A stretch of 64,000 nt of DNA from Halomonas urmiana (GCF_005780185.1 NZ_VBUI01000011.1:1-64000); one strand, 5' to 3'; shown: positions 11,579 to 20,884, counted from the first letter of the stretch. The notes: a model not told the origin generated them from the sequence alone. Made by a program: numbers and translations.

Positions 11579-12919
11579 TTAGATCAGTCCGGCTCCCAAT
11601 ACTACCAGCGTCAGCGGGATCGACACCCAGCGCAGCAGCGCGCGCCAGAACCGGAAGCCGTTGGGACCAGCATCCAGCGCCCGCAGGGCGGCCTGCTCGG
11701 GCATCACCCAGGCGGCGAACACCGCGATCAGCAGCCCGCCCAGCGGCAGGAAGATCTCCGGCGGGATGGTGCTGACCAGCTCGAAGGGGTTCATGCCGAA
11801 CAGTACCCGGGTCTCGGCCAGGCTCGAGAAGGAGAGCACCGAGAGCATGCCCAGCCCCCAGACCGCGATCCCCACCGCGGCGGACGCCTGGCCGCGCTTG
11901 AGCCCCCAGCCCTGTAGGGTGGCGACCATCGGCTCGGCGAGGTTGATCGAGGAGGTCCAGGTCGCCAGCAGCAGCAGCAGGAAGAACAGCGACAGCCACA
12001 GCGGCCCGCCGGGCAGTTCGGCGAAGGCCACCGGCAGTGTCACGAACATCAGCCCCGGCCCCTCGCCGGGGTCCATGCCCTGGGCGAACACTACCGAGAA
12101 GATGGCGATGCCGGCGAGCAGCGCCACCGCCACGTCGAGCACCGCCACCGCCGCGGCGGCGCGGGGCAGGCTCTGGTGGTCGGGCATGTAGGCGCCGTAG
12201 GCCATCAGCGCGCAGGCGCCCACCGCCAGGGTGAAGAAGGCATGGCCCATCGCCTGCAGCATCACCAGGGGAGTGACCGCCGAGACGTCGGGCAGGAACA
12301 GCCAGGTGAGCGCCGGGCCGAAGCCCTCGGTGGTGGCGGCATAGCCCGCCAGCACCAGCAATAGCGCGTAGAGCATCGGCATCAGCAGGTTGTTGAGCTT
12401 CTCGAGCCCCTTGGTCACCCCGGCGGCGACCACCAGCATGGTCATCACCAGAAACAGGGTGTGGTTGAAGGTCAGCCGCCCGGGGTCGGCGAGGAAGGCA
12501 TCGAAACTGGCGCCGATCTCGACCGCGCTGCGCCCCACGAAGTCGCCGTTGATTGATGCCACCAGGAATTCGATGGACCAGCCCGAGACGACCGAGTAGA
12601 AGGAGAGAATGCAGAAGACCGTGAAGGCGCCGAAGAGCCCCAGCCAGCGCCAGTGACGCGAGGCGCCGGCCTGGGTAGCCAAGTGGCCGATCGACTGCAT
12701 GGGGCTGCGCCGCCCGGCCCGGCCGACCAGGATCTCGGCCATCATCATCGGCAGCCCCAGCAGCAGCACGAAGGCCACGTAGAGAAGCAGGAAGACGGCG
12801 CCGCCGTTCTCTCCGGTGATGTAGGGAAAGCGCCAGATGTTGCCCAGCCCCACCGCCGCTCCGGTCACTGCCAGGATGAAGGCGCGTCTCGTGCCCCAGC
12901 GTTCCAGCGTCTCGTTCAT
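11579..12919 (-). CDS. Sodium-dependent transporter of the NSS (SNF) family
   Basis: This 446-residue transporter has about 11 transmembrane segments and the signature GLGNIWRFPY at residues 24-33 in the first helix, which forms the sodium and substrate site in LeuT-like proteins. Bacterial members import amino acids or related amines with sodium, which suits a halophile. The substrate cannot be read from the sequence. The ATG at 12919 fits the usual start a few residues before the first helix. Confidence 0.88.
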   Translation of the reverse strand: MNETLERWGTRRAFILAVTGAAVGLGNIWRFPYITGENGGAVFLLLYVAFVLLLGLPMMMAEILVGRAGRRSPMQSIGHLATQAGASRHWRWLGLFGAFTVFCILSFYSVVSGWSIEFLVASINGDFVGRSAVEIGASFDAFLADPGRLTFNHTLFLVMTMLVVAAGVTKGLEKLNNLLMPMLYALLLVLAGYAATTEGFGPALTWLFLPDVSAVTPLVMLQAMGHAFFTLAVGACALMAYGAYMPDHQSLPRAAAAVAVLDVAVALLAGIAIFSVVFAQGMDPGEGPGLMFVTLPVAFAELPGGPLWLSLFFLLLLLATWTSSINLAEPMVATLQGWGLKRGQASAAVGIAVWGLGMLSVLSFSSLAETRVLFGMNPFELVSTIPPEIFLPLGGLLIAVFAAWVMPEQAALRALDAGPNGFRFWRALLRWVSIPLTLVVLGAGLI

Positions 12920-13024
12920 CGGTCACACCCTGCGAGCCTGAAAAGGGCGCAAGCCTAGCATATTGAAAGCCGGCACGACCGCCCGCATCTACGACACATC
13001 CTTCATTCCCGATTCGAGGTGCGC

Positions 13025-15073
13025 ATGCCCCGCAACCCCCTGCTCGACGCCCACGACCTGCCCCCCTTCGACGCGATCCGGCCCGAGCATGTGGTGCCGG
13101 CCATGGATGCACTGCTGGCCGAGAATCGCGCGGCCATCGAGTCGCTCGTGGCAAACGCCGAGCAGACGCCCCCGACCTGGGAGAGCCTGGCCGCACCGCT
13201 GGAGGCCCTCAACGATCGGCTGGCCCGCGCCTGGTCGCCGGTCTCGCACCTCAACGGCACCATGAACAGTCCCGAGTTGCGCGAGGCCTACCAGGCCTGC
13301 CTGGGCCAGCTCTCCGACTACAGCACCTGGATCGGCCAGCACGAGGGGCTCTTCCGCGCCTGGCAGGCGCTGCGCAATGGCCCGGCCTGGGCCGAGCTCG
13401 ACGAGGGCCAGCGTCGCACCGTGGAGAACGCCCTGCGCGACTTCCGCCTGGCCGGCGTCGACCTGCCCACCGCGCAGAAGCACCGCTACGGTGAGATCAA
13501 GGCGCGTCTCTCCGAGCTCTCCAACACCTTCTCCAACCAGCTGCTGGACGCCACTCAGGCCTGGCACCTGGACCTCGCCGATGACGCCCGGCTTGCCGGG
13601 CTGCCCGAGAGCGCCCTGGCGACCCTCAAGGCCAACGCCGAGGCCAAGGGGCTCTCCGGCTATCGCATCACCCTGGACTTCCCGAGCTTCTTCCCGGTGA
13701 TGACCTACGCCGAGGATCGCGCGCTACGCCAGGAGGTCTACACCGCCTTCGTTACCCGCGCCTCGGACCAAGGCCCCAACGCCGGCGAATACGACAACGC
13801 CCCGGTAATGGAGGAGATCCTCGCCCTGCGCCATGAGCTCGCCGAGCTGCTGGGCTTCGGCGACTACGCCGACTATTCGCTCTCCACCAAGATGGCCGAG
13901 TCCCCGGAGCAAGTGATCACCTTCCTCGAGGATCTGGCCGCGCGGGCCGTGCCCCAGGCCCGCGAGGAGTACGCGGAGCTCGCCGCCTTCGCCCGTGACG
14001 AACTGGGCATGGCGGCGCTCGAGCCCTGGGACGTGGGCTTCGCCAGCGAGAAGCTGCGCGAGGCGCGCTACGCCATCTCCGATGAGCAGCTGCGTCCCTA
14101 TTTCCCCGCCCCCCAGGTGGTCGACGGCCTGTTCCGGGTGGTCGAGCGGCTCTACGAGGTCAGCTTCGTGGAGGACGAGACGGCGCCCCGCTATCACCCC
14201 GATGTGCGCTACTTCCAGATCCTGGAGCAGGGCACGCCCATCGCCGGCTTCTACCTCGACCTCTACGCCCGCGAGGGCAAGCGCGGCGGCGCCTGGATGG
14301 ACGAGTGCCGGGTGCGTCGCCTGGAGGCCGGAGAGGTCCAGCTGCCGGTGGCCTACCTGACCTGCAACTTCACCCGCCCGGTCGGCGACGCCCCGGCGCT
14401 GCTGACCCACGACGAGGTCACCACCCTCTTCCACGAGTTCGGCCACGGCCTGCACCACATGCTGACGCGCCAGACCGTCGCCGACATCTCCGGCATCAAC
14501 GGCGTGGCCTGGGACGCCGTGGAGCTGCCCAGCCAGTTCATGGAGAACTTCTGCTGGGAGCGCGAGGGCCTGGACCTGATCGCCGCCCACGTCGACACCG
14601 GCGAGCCGCTGCCCGAGGCGCTGTTCGAGAAGCTGATCGCGGCCAAGAACTTCCAGTCCGCCATGGGCATGGTGCGCCAGCTGGAGTTCTCGCTGTTCGA
14701 CTTCCGCCTGCACCGGGAGTACGCCGCCCCCTCGGCCGCCGAGATCCAGACGCTGCTCGACGCGGTACGCGACGCCGTCGCCGTGGTGCCGCGGGCCGCT
14801 TTCAACCGCTTCCAGAACGGCTTCGGGCATATCTTCGCCGGCGGTTATGCGGCGGGCTACTACAGCTACAAGTGGGCCGAAGTGCTCTCGGCGGATGCCT
14901 GGAGCGCCTTCGAGGAGGCCGGCATCTTCGATCCCGAGACCGGGCGGCGCTTCCGCACCGAGATCCTCGAGCGCGGCGGCTCCCGCGACGCCGCCGAGCT
15001 GTTCCGCGCCTTCCGCGGCCGCGAGCCCAGCGTCGAGCCCCTGCTGCGCCATAGCGGCATCCGCGCCGCCTGA
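13025..15073 (+). CDS. prlC: Oligopeptidase A
   Basis: This is a 682-residue M3-family zinc metallopeptidase that degrades short peptides, including cleaved signal peptides, in the cytoplasm. The zinc-binding motif is HEFGHGLHH, with the first His near residue 470, and the length matches E. coli PrlC (680). The ATG at 13025 is preceded by GAGG with a 5-base spacer. An upstream in-frame GTG at 13019 has no room for a ribosome-binding site. A yheV gene downstream is the usual neighbour. The last codons (GCATCCGCGCC...) contain the same 11-base word as yheV and seem to have served as one end of a local duplication. Confidence 0.93.
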   Translation: MPRNPLLDAHDLPPFDAIRPEHVVPAMDALLAENRAAIESLVANAEQTPPTWESLAAPLEALNDRLARAWSPVSHLNGTMNSPELREAYQACLGQLSDYSTWIGQHEGLFRAWQALRNGPAWAELDEGQRRTVENALRDFRLAGVDLPTAQKHRYGEIKARLSELSNTFSNQLLDATQAWHLDLADDARLAGLPESALATLKANAEAKGLSGYRITLDFPSFFPVMTYAEDRALRQEVYTAFVTRASDQGPNAGEYDNAPVMEEILALRHELAELLGFGDYADYSLSTKMAESPEQVITFLEDLAARAVPQAREEYAELAAFARDELGMAALEPWDVGFASEKLREARYAISDEQLRPYFPAPQVVDGLFRVVERLYEVSFVEDETAPRYHPDVRYFQILEQGTPIAGFYLDLYAREGKRGGAWMDECRVRRLEAGEVQLPVAYLTCNFTRPVGDAPALLTHDEVTTLFHEFGHGLHHMLTRQTVADISGINGVAWDAVELPSQFMENFCWEREGLDLIAAHVDTGEPLPEALFEKLIAAKNFQSAMGMVRQLEFSLFDFRLHREYAAPSAAEIQTLLDAVRDAVAVVPRAAFNRFQNGFGHIFAGGYAAGYYSYKWAEVLSADAWSAFEEAGIFDPETGRRFRTEILERGGSRDAAELFRAFRGREPSVEPLLRHSGIRAA

Positions 15074-15089
15074 ACGGCATCATCGCATC

Positions 15090-15115
15090 GGCGCGCCGGG
15101 CAACCCCGGCGCGCC
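15090..15115 (+). terminator. Hairpin after prlC
   Basis: An 11-base perfect stem (GGCGCGCCGGG / CCCGGCGCGCC) closes a CAAC loop 16 bases after the prlC stop. No T-run follows, so it may be a weak or Rho-assisted terminator, or a 3' stabiliser. Confidence 0.55.
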
Positions 15116-15124
15116 GCGTCGAGG

Positions 15125-15130
15125 TAGAAT
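15125..15130 (+). promoter_or_regulatory. Possible -10 element for yheV
   Basis: TAGAAT follows the prlC hairpin and precedes the duplicated yheV start by 67 bases. No convincing -35 box is visible. The same word occurs shortly before epd and the NERD-domain gene. Confidence 0.3.
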
Positions 15131-15197
15131 GACGGCATCGCCGCATCGTCTTACCCCGACGCCTCAACACGCCTTACCGCATCTTTCAGGAGGCCAC

Positions 15198-15281
15198 ATG
15201 GCCACCCGGAAGCGCTTCATCGCCGGCGCCATCTGCCCGCCCTGCGCCGATGTAGACGGGTATCGCATCCGCGCCGCCTGA
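15198..15281 (+). pseudogene. Truncated yheV duplicate fused to the prlC tail
   Basis: This is a 27-codon open frame with a strong CAGGAGG ribosome-binding site at 15187-15193. Residues 4-18 (RKRFIAGAICPPCAD) closely match the start of the intact YheV downstream. The frame then reaches the word GCATCCGCGCC and continues into GCCTGAACG, exactly as at the end of prlC, which supplies the stop. It therefore looks like the junction copy of a tandem duplication between 11-base matches in prlC and yheV. The short product lacks the second cysteine pair of YheV, so it is probably non-functional, although it should be translated. Confidence 0.7.
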
Positions 15282-15309
15282 ACGCAGCCCCCATCAACCG
15301 GAGCCCCTC

Positions 15310-15555
15310 ATGACCGCCCAGAAACGCTTTATCGCCGGCGCCATCTGCCCACGCTGCGCCGAGATGGACCGCATCCGCGCCTGGGAGCAGAACGGCGTGC
15401 GCTACCGCGACTGCGTCAGCTGCGATTTCTTCGAACAGCTGCCCATCGAGGACGAGGCGCTCCCCGAGATCGAGACCCGGGTCAATCGCGAGCGCGAGGA
15501 GCAGCAGACCGCCGACCTGCAGACCGTCAAGATCCTCGACCCCAAGGGCCACTGA
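15310..15555 (+). CDS. yheV: YheV-family putative zinc-ribbon protein
   Basis: This 81-residue protein has four cysteines arranged as two CxxC-type knuckles (CPRC near residue 14 and CVSC near 36), typical of the small YheV/DUF2387 family. The function is unknown. The gene regularly follows prlC in Pseudomonas-like genomes. A diverged partial copy lies directly upstream. Its own ribosome-binding site is CCGGAG, weaker than that of the partial copy. Confidence 0.85.
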   Translation: MTAQKRFIAGAICPRCAEMDRIRAWEQNGVRYRDCVSCDFFEQLPIEDEALPEIETRVNREREEQQTADLQTVKILDPKGH

Positions 15556-15562
15556 GGCGCGC

Positions 15563-17281
15563 ATGAGCCTGGGAGCGAGCGCGGCCCTCACCGCCCGGCG
15601 CCCCATGCTGGAACTGCTGGGGCTCGCCACCGCGGCGGCCCTGCTGGTCGCGCGACTGGATATCGCCACCCTGGCCGCCGGGCTGGGGCTCTTCCTGTGG
15701 GGCATGACCCACCTGGAGGAGGCCATCAAGCGCCTCTCCGGCGGCACCCTGGACCGCTGGCTGCATGCCGCCACCCGACACCCCTCGCGGGCCATCGGCG
15801 TCGGCGCCCTGGCCACCGCCCTGGTGCAGTCCAGCTCGCTGGTCACCCTGCTGGCGATGTCCTTCGTCGGCGCCGGACTGGTGGCGCTGCCAGCCGGCAT
15901 TGCCCTGCTGTTCGGCGCCAACCTCGGCACCACCACCGGCGCCTGGCTGATCGCCGGCCTCGGCCTGAAGGCGAGCCTCGCCCAGTACGCCATGCCGCTG
16001 CTGGCCCTGGGGCTGCTGGGCTCGCGGCTGCTGCAGGGCAGTCGCGCCGGTCTCGCCGGCCTGCTGCTCGGCGTGGGCCTGCTGCTGCTCGGCATCGACT
16101 TCATGAAGCTCGGCTTCGAGACCTGGCAGGACGACCTGACGCTCGATGGCCTGGCCGGCGAGCGTCTCTGGCACTGGCCGCTGTTGGTGCTGTTCGGCGT
16201 CACGGCCACCGTGGTCATGCAATCCAGCCACGCCACCCTGCTGATCACCCTCACCGCGCTGGCCTCCGGCCAGTTGCCCTATCTGCCGGCGCTGGCCATC
16301 GCCATCGGCGCCAACATCGGCACCACCGTAACCGCGGTGATCGGCGCCTTCGGCGCCAGCATCGCCGGCCGCCGCCTGGCCGGGGCCCATGTGATCTTCA
16401 ACCTGGTCACGGCGGCCGTGGCCCTGGCCTTGCTGCTGCCGATGGCCGGGCTGGTGGATCGGATCGCCCAGCTGATCGGGCTCGCCCCCGACGCCTGGCC
16501 GCTGAAGCTGGCGCTCTTCCATACCCTCTTCAATGGCCTCGGCATCGCCCTGATGCTGCCCTTCATCCCGCGGCTCGCGGCGCGCCTGGAGCGCCTCTTC
16601 CCCAAGCCGGCGCGACTGGCCCCGTCCCAGGCGCGCTATCTGGACACCACGGCCCTGCAGCACGCCGACACGGCGCTGTCGGCCATCGCGCTGGAGTGCC
16701 GGCGCCTGGAGCGGCGCACCTACCACCTACTCGGCTCGGCGCTGCTGGTGCCGAGCGGCGAGGTGATCGGCCATCCGCCCAGCCGCGCCGTGATCGAGGC
16801 GCCCATCGACCCCGAGGCCTGGCCACCGGTGAACACGCGCTACCACGAGCGCATCAAGCCGCTGATGGCGGAGATCCTCGACTTCTACTCGCGCATCGAC
16901 TTGCCCCTCACCGACGACCAGGAGGCGCGTCTCGAGGCCCTCTATGCCCGCACGCTGCGCCTGGTCGAGGCGGTGCGCTTCGGCGAGGTGCTGCAGCGCA
17001 GCCTGCTGCGCCATGCCGCGGCGTCGAGCCCCCTGCGCGAGGCCCACGACGACCTGCGCCTGGCCGTGGCCGAAGGCCTCAACCGGCTGGCCAACGACCC
17101 GACCGCCGCCGATATCGGCGCGCCCCTTGAGGAGGTGCGCCGCCACTGGCAGCACGAGCTGGCGGAACGGTTGCGCCACCAGCGCCTGGATCCCTGGCTC
17201 GCCTCCTCGCTGATGAATGACCTCCACCAGGCCAGCCGCCTGACCGCCGCGCTGGCTTCGCCCCCCGCCGTCGCGGCCTGA
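15563..17281 (+). CDS. Na/Pi cotransporter family protein with PhoU-like tail
   Basis: This 572-residue membrane protein has two inverted Na_Pi_cotrans repeats, each with a QSS signature (QSSSLVTLLA near residue 89 and QSSHATLLIT near 220), about nine transmembrane helices and a C-terminal cytoplasmic helical domain resembling PhoU from about residue 345. This is the YjbB/NptA-like architecture that moves phosphate with sodium. Direction (uptake or efflux) is not decidable here. It starts 7 bases after yheV with GAGG at good spacing and is probably cotranscribed. Confidence 0.85.
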   Translation: MSLGASAALTARRPMLELLGLATAAALLVARLDIATLAAGLGLFLWGMTHLEEAIKRLSGGTLDRWLHAATRHPSRAIGVGALATALVQSSSLVTLLAMSFVGAGLVALPAGIALLFGANLGTTTGAWLIAGLGLKASLAQYAMPLLALGLLGSRLLQGSRAGLAGLLLGVGLLLLGIDFMKLGFETWQDDLTLDGLAGERLWHWPLLVLFGVTATVVMQSSHATLLITLTALASGQLPYLPALAIAIGANIGTTVTAVIGAFGASIAGRRLAGAHVIFNLVTAAVALALLLPMAGLVDRIAQLIGLAPDAWPLKLALFHTLFNGLGIALMLPFIPRLAARLERLFPKPARLAPSQARYLDTTALQHADTALSAIALECRRLERRTYHLLGSALLVPSGEVIGHPPSRAVIEAPIDPEAWPPVNTRYHERIKPLMAEILDFYSRIDLPLTDDQEARLEALYARTLRLVEAVRFGEVLQRSLLRHAAASSPLREAHDDLRLAVAEGLNRLANDPTAADIGAPLEEVRRHWQHELAERLRHQRLDPWLASSLMNDLHQASRLTAALASPPAVAA

Positions 17282-17431
17282 CGCCCACCGCGCCCCGCCC
17301 GGCCGTGCGGATATCCGCACACCTCGACGCCCGTTCCGTGCGGGATCCCGGCCTCGAGGCGCCTGAGCCGCTTCGACTAAGGTCGAACAATATCTTCGTA
17401 GTAATCTGAATATAAAGAGATAAACCACAAC
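17282..17431. other. Intergenic leader between the Na/Pi transporter and TAXI TRAP genes
   Basis: This is the first half of a 306-base gap. It becomes noticeably AT-rich from about 17385, where activator-binding sites for the sigma-54 promoter downstream would be expected. I see no clean inverted repeat that could be called a DctD-type binding site. Confidence 0.4.
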
Positions 17432-17447
17432 AGGCATGGCGATTGCC
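17432..17447 (+). promoter_or_regulatory. Candidate sigma-54 (RpoN) promoter of the TAXI TRAP operon
   Basis: AGGCATGGCGATTGCC matches the -24/-12 consensus TGGCAYR-N4-TTGCW at all fixed positions except the first and last, and retains the essential GG and GC 10 bases apart. Transcription would start near 17458, about 130 bases before the first gene. A sigma-54 activator (8893-10275) is encoded 7 kb upstream. Confidence 0.6.
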
Positions 17448-17587
17448 GCTATAAGGACGTTGATGCCAGAACGGCCTGGATAACGGCAGGTCACCCTACC
17501 AGTGACCATACTGGGGCCGATGGCATGCAGCACCGGGACCGAGCGCCCGGGCACTCAACAAGAGCAACGCATAACAGGAGACACGCC

Positions 17588-18586
17588 ATGCGCAACGCCA
17601 CCTCACGGATCCTCGTCGGCACACTGGCCGGTACGCTGGCCGGCACCCTGCTGGTCGCCGCCTCGGCCTCGGCCCAGTCGGATCGCAGCGACTGGCCCGA
17701 GAGCTTCACCGTGGGCACCGCCAGCCAGGGCGGCACCTACTTCGTCTACGGCTCCGGCTGGGCCAACCTGATCGCCGATGAGCTGGGCATCTCCGGCGGC
17801 GGCGAGGTCACCGGCGGCCCGACCCAGAACATGGCGCTGGTGCATGGCGGCGATGTCGCCCTGGGCCTGACCACCATGGGGCCGGCCGCCGAGGCGCTGG
17901 CCGGCGAGAGCCCACTCGCCCCGGGCCTGTCCATGGACAACGTCTGTGCGCTCTTCCCAATGTACGAGACGCCCTTCTCGATCACCGCCCTCGCCGACAG
18001 CGGCATCACCTCGATCGACGACATCCCGGACGGCGCGCGCATCGGCTTCGGCCCGGCGGCCTCCACCTCCGACACCTACTTCCCGGCCATGCTCGAGACC
18101 CTGGGCGTGGAGTTCGATCGCCGCAACGGCGGCTGGTCCGACCTCGGCGGCCAGCTGCAGGACGGCCTGATCGACGTCATCGCCTTCGCCGCCGGCATCC
18201 CGATCCCCGCCGTCAGCCAGCTCGAGGTGCAGACCGACGTCAACATCATCGAGTTCAGCGAGGAAGAGCAGCAGACCGTGCTCGAGGAATTCCCGGTCTC
18301 CGCGTTCCAGATCCCGGCCAGCACCTACCAGACCCTCGAGGAGGATGCCCGCGCCGTCTCCATGTGGAACTTCACCATCGCCAACTGCGACCTGCCGGAG
18401 GACTTCATCTACGAGGTCACCAAGCTGAGCATGGAGAACAACGATCGCATGCGCGACGTCCACCGCAGCGCCGCGACCAGCATCCCGGAGAACATCAAGT
18501 ACAACACGATACTGCCGTTCCACCCGGGCGCCGTGCGCTGGTACGAGGAGAATGGTTACGAGATCCCGGACGACCTGAAGCTGTAA
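17588..18586 (+). CDS. TAXI-family TRAP transporter solute-binding protein
   Basis: This 332-residue periplasmic binding protein has a signal peptide at residues 1-27 ending ASASAQ. The mature N-terminus has the TAXI hallmark FTVGTASQGGTYFVYG. TAXI proteins deliver ligands, often glutamate, 2-oxoglutarate or other acids, to a fused DctQM permease, which is the next gene. The ATG at 17588 has AGGAG upstream; the longer frame from 17525 adds a non-signal-like extension. The ligand is unknown. Confidence 0.88.
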   Translation: MRNATSRILVGTLAGTLAGTLLVAASASAQSDRSDWPESFTVGTASQGGTYFVYGSGWANLIADELGISGGGEVTGGPTQNMALVHGGDVALGLTTMGPAAEALAGESPLAPGLSMDNVCALFPMYETPFSITALADSGITSIDDIPDGARIGFGPAASTSDTYFPAMLETLGVEFDRRNGGWSDLGGQLQDGLIDVIAFAAGIPIPAVSQLEVQTDVNIIEFSEEEQQTVLEEFPVSAFQIPASTYQTLEEDARAVSMWNFTIANCDLPEDFIYEVTKLSMENNDRMRDVHRSAATSIPENIKYNTILPFHPGAVRWYEENGYEIPDDLKL

Positions 18587-18603
18587 GCCTTTGACCTGAC
18601 CGA

Positions 18604-18642
18604 CTGCCCCGTAGCGCGCCACGATAAGGCGGTGCGGGGTAG
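18604..18642 (+). other. Intercistronic stem-loop between TRAP genes
   Basis: CTGCCCCG (18604-18611) pairs with CGGGGTAG (18635-18642), with further pairing inside. It has no T-run and lies between the binding-protein and permease genes. Such hairpins often protect the upstream message so that more binding protein than permease is made. Confidence 0.4.
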
Positions 18643-18680
18643 CTCCCGCGCTCCTCCGCCATCCCCTCAAGGGTGTCCCC

Positions 18681-20867
18681 ATGTCCCATACCCCCGAATC
18701 CCGTGACGACACGCCGCATGACGACGTCGTCGAGACGGTCAACGCCGAGGGCGTCGACGACGCCGCCGTGGAGTCCAATCGGCGACTCTATACCGGCTGG
18801 CAGTGGCTGCTCTTCGGTGCCCTGGCCATCGCCTACTCCAGCTTTCACCTGATCTCGCTGAACGTCTATCCGCTGGAGACCTGGTCGTTTCGCATCGTGC
18901 ACATCGCCGGCGCGCTGATCCTCGGCTACGGCCTCTACGCCGGCACGCGCTTCGCCGACGAGGAGCATCGTCGCTCCGCCGCCTGGCTCTCCTGGGTGAG
19001 CTATGCGCTGCTGATCCCGGCCGTCTATGCCCTGGTGCGCGTGGTGATGATGTACCAGGCGATGAGCGGCGACGCCATGCGCATCGATCCGGCGATCGAG
19101 GCCTGGCACTTCGGCTACCCGCTGATACTCGCCACCGTGGCCGGCATCCTGCTCTCCTGGAGCTATCGCCAGTTCCGCCACCGCCTGTCGCCGGCCGACC
19201 TGGTGCTGATGGTCTGTGCGCTGGCCGTGGCCGGCTACCTGCTGGTGATGTTCAACAGCCCCCTGCGCGCCGCCACCGGCACCTCCTTCGCGCCGATGGG
19301 CATCTCCTACGCCGCCATCGCCGGCTCGCTGCTGATCCTCGAGCTGACGCGTCGCGTCGCCGGCCTGGCGCTGGTGGTGATCTCCGCCATCTTCCTGATC
19401 TACGTCTTCGCCGGCCCCTACCTGCCGGGTTTCCTCGGCTACCCCGGGCTCTCGGTGGGCCGCTTCTTCAGCCAGGTCTATACCGACGCCGGCATCCTCG
19501 GGCCGACCACCGCGGTCTCCTCGACCTACATCATCCTGTTCATCATCTTCGCCGCCTTCCTGCAGGCCTCGAAGGTCGGTGACTACTTCGTCAACTTCGC
19601 CTTCGCCGCCGCCGGCCGGGCCCGTGGCGGCCCCGCCAAGGTGTCGATCTTCGCCTCGGGCCTGATGGGCATGATCAACGGCACCAGCGCCGGCAACGTG
19701 GTTTCCACCGGCTCGCTGACCATCCCGCTGATGAAGAAGGTCGGCTACCCGGCCAGAAGCGCCGGAGCCATCGAGGCCGCCGCCTCCACCGGCGGACAGA
19801 TCATGCCGCCGATCATGGGCGCCGGCGCCTTCATCATGGCCGAGATCACCGGCATTCCCTACACCGAGATCGCCGTGGCGGCGCTGATCCCCGCCATCCT
19901 CTACTTCCTGTCGATCTATTGCATGGTCGATTTCGAAGCAGCCCGCAAGGGCATGCGCGGCATGCGCAAGGAGGAGATCCCGCTGTTCTCCAGGCTCATC
20001 AAGCAGGTCTACCTGTTCGCGCCGATCATCATCCTCATCGCCGCGCTGTTCATGGGCTATTCGGTGATCCGCGCCGGCACCCTGGCCACCGCCTCGGCCG
20101 CCGTGGTGAGCTGGTTCTCGCCCCACAAGATGGGCATCCCGGCGATCCTGCGGGCGCTGCAGCTGGCCGGCACCATGGCCATCCAGATCATCGCCGTGTG
20201 CGCCTGCGCCGGCCTGATCGTCGGCGTGATCTCGCTGACCGGGGTCGGTGCGCGCTTCTCCTCGCTACTGCTGGGCCTGGCCGGCGTCAGCCAGCTGCTG
20301 GCGCTGGTCTTCGCGATGCTGATCTCGATCCTGCTGGGCATGGGCATGCCGACCACCGCTGCCTACGCGGTGGCCGCCTCGGTGGTCGCCCCAGGCCTGA
20401 TCAACATCGGCATCCAGCCGCTGGTGGCGCACTTCTTCGTGTTCTACTTCGCGGTGGTCTCGGCGATCACCCCGCCGGTGGCGCTGGCCTCCTACGCGGC
20501 GGCGGGCATCTCCGGCGACAACGCCATGGGCACCTCGGTGGCCTCGTTCAAGATCGGCCTGGCGGCCTTTATCGTGCCCTTCATGTTCTTCTACAGCCCG
20601 GCGATGCTGATGGAGGGGTCCTGGCTGCAGATCCTGCGCGTGGGCGTGACCGCCACACTCGGCATCGTGATGCTGGCCGCCACCGTCCAGGCCTGGTTCT
20701 TCGGCCCGGTCAAGGCCTGGCAGCGGCTGGTGATGCTGATCGGCGCCGTCTGCATGATCTACGGCGGCATCTACTCGGACGTCGCCGGGCTGGCCATCGG
20801 CGCGCTGATGTTCTTCCTGCAGCGCGGCCGCCACGGCGGGGGCGACAAGGCCGTCGCCACCGGCTGA
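18681..20867 (+). CDS. TRAP transporter fused DctQM permease (TAXI type)
   Basis: This 728-residue polytopic protein combines a small DctQ-like N-terminal part (four helices after a hydrophilic N-terminus of about 35 residues) with the large DctM domain of about twelve helices, the usual fused arrangement for TAXI systems. Conserved DctM-like stretches include GMINGTSAGNVVSTGSLTIP and GGQIMPPIMGAGAFIMAEIT. It forms a sodium-coupled importer with the binding protein 94 bases upstream. A strong terminator follows the gene. Confidence 0.9.
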   Translation: MSHTPESRDDTPHDDVVETVNAEGVDDAAVESNRRLYTGWQWLLFGALAIAYSSFHLISLNVYPLETWSFRIVHIAGALILGYGLYAGTRFADEEHRRSAAWLSWVSYALLIPAVYALVRVVMMYQAMSGDAMRIDPAIEAWHFGYPLILATVAGILLSWSYRQFRHRLSPADLVLMVCALAVAGYLLVMFNSPLRAATGTSFAPMGISYAAIAGSLLILELTRRVAGLALVVISAIFLIYVFAGPYLPGFLGYPGLSVGRFFSQVYTDAGILGPTTAVSSTYIILFIIFAAFLQASKVGDYFVNFAFAAAGRARGGPAKVSIFASGLMGMINGTSAGNVVSTGSLTIPLMKKVGYPARSAGAIEAAASTGGQIMPPIMGAGAFIMAEITGIPYTEIAVAALIPAILYFLSIYCMVDFEAARKGMRGMRKEEIPLFSRLIKQVYLFAPIIILIAALFMGYSVIRAGTLATASAAVVSWFSPHKMGIPAILRALQLAGTMAIQIIAVCACAGLIVGVISLTGVGARFSSLLLGLAGVSQLLALVFAMLISILLGMGMPTTAAYAVAASVVAPGLINIGIQPLVAHFFVFYFAVVSAITPPVALASYAAAGISGDNAMGTSVASFKIGLAAFIVPFMFFYSPAMLMEGSWLQILRVGVTATLGIVMLAATVQAWFFGPVKAWQRLVMLIGAVCMIYGGIYSDVAGLAIGALMFFLQRGRHGGGDKAVATG

Positions 20868-20884
20868 CCATGAGCCCCCTGTAA

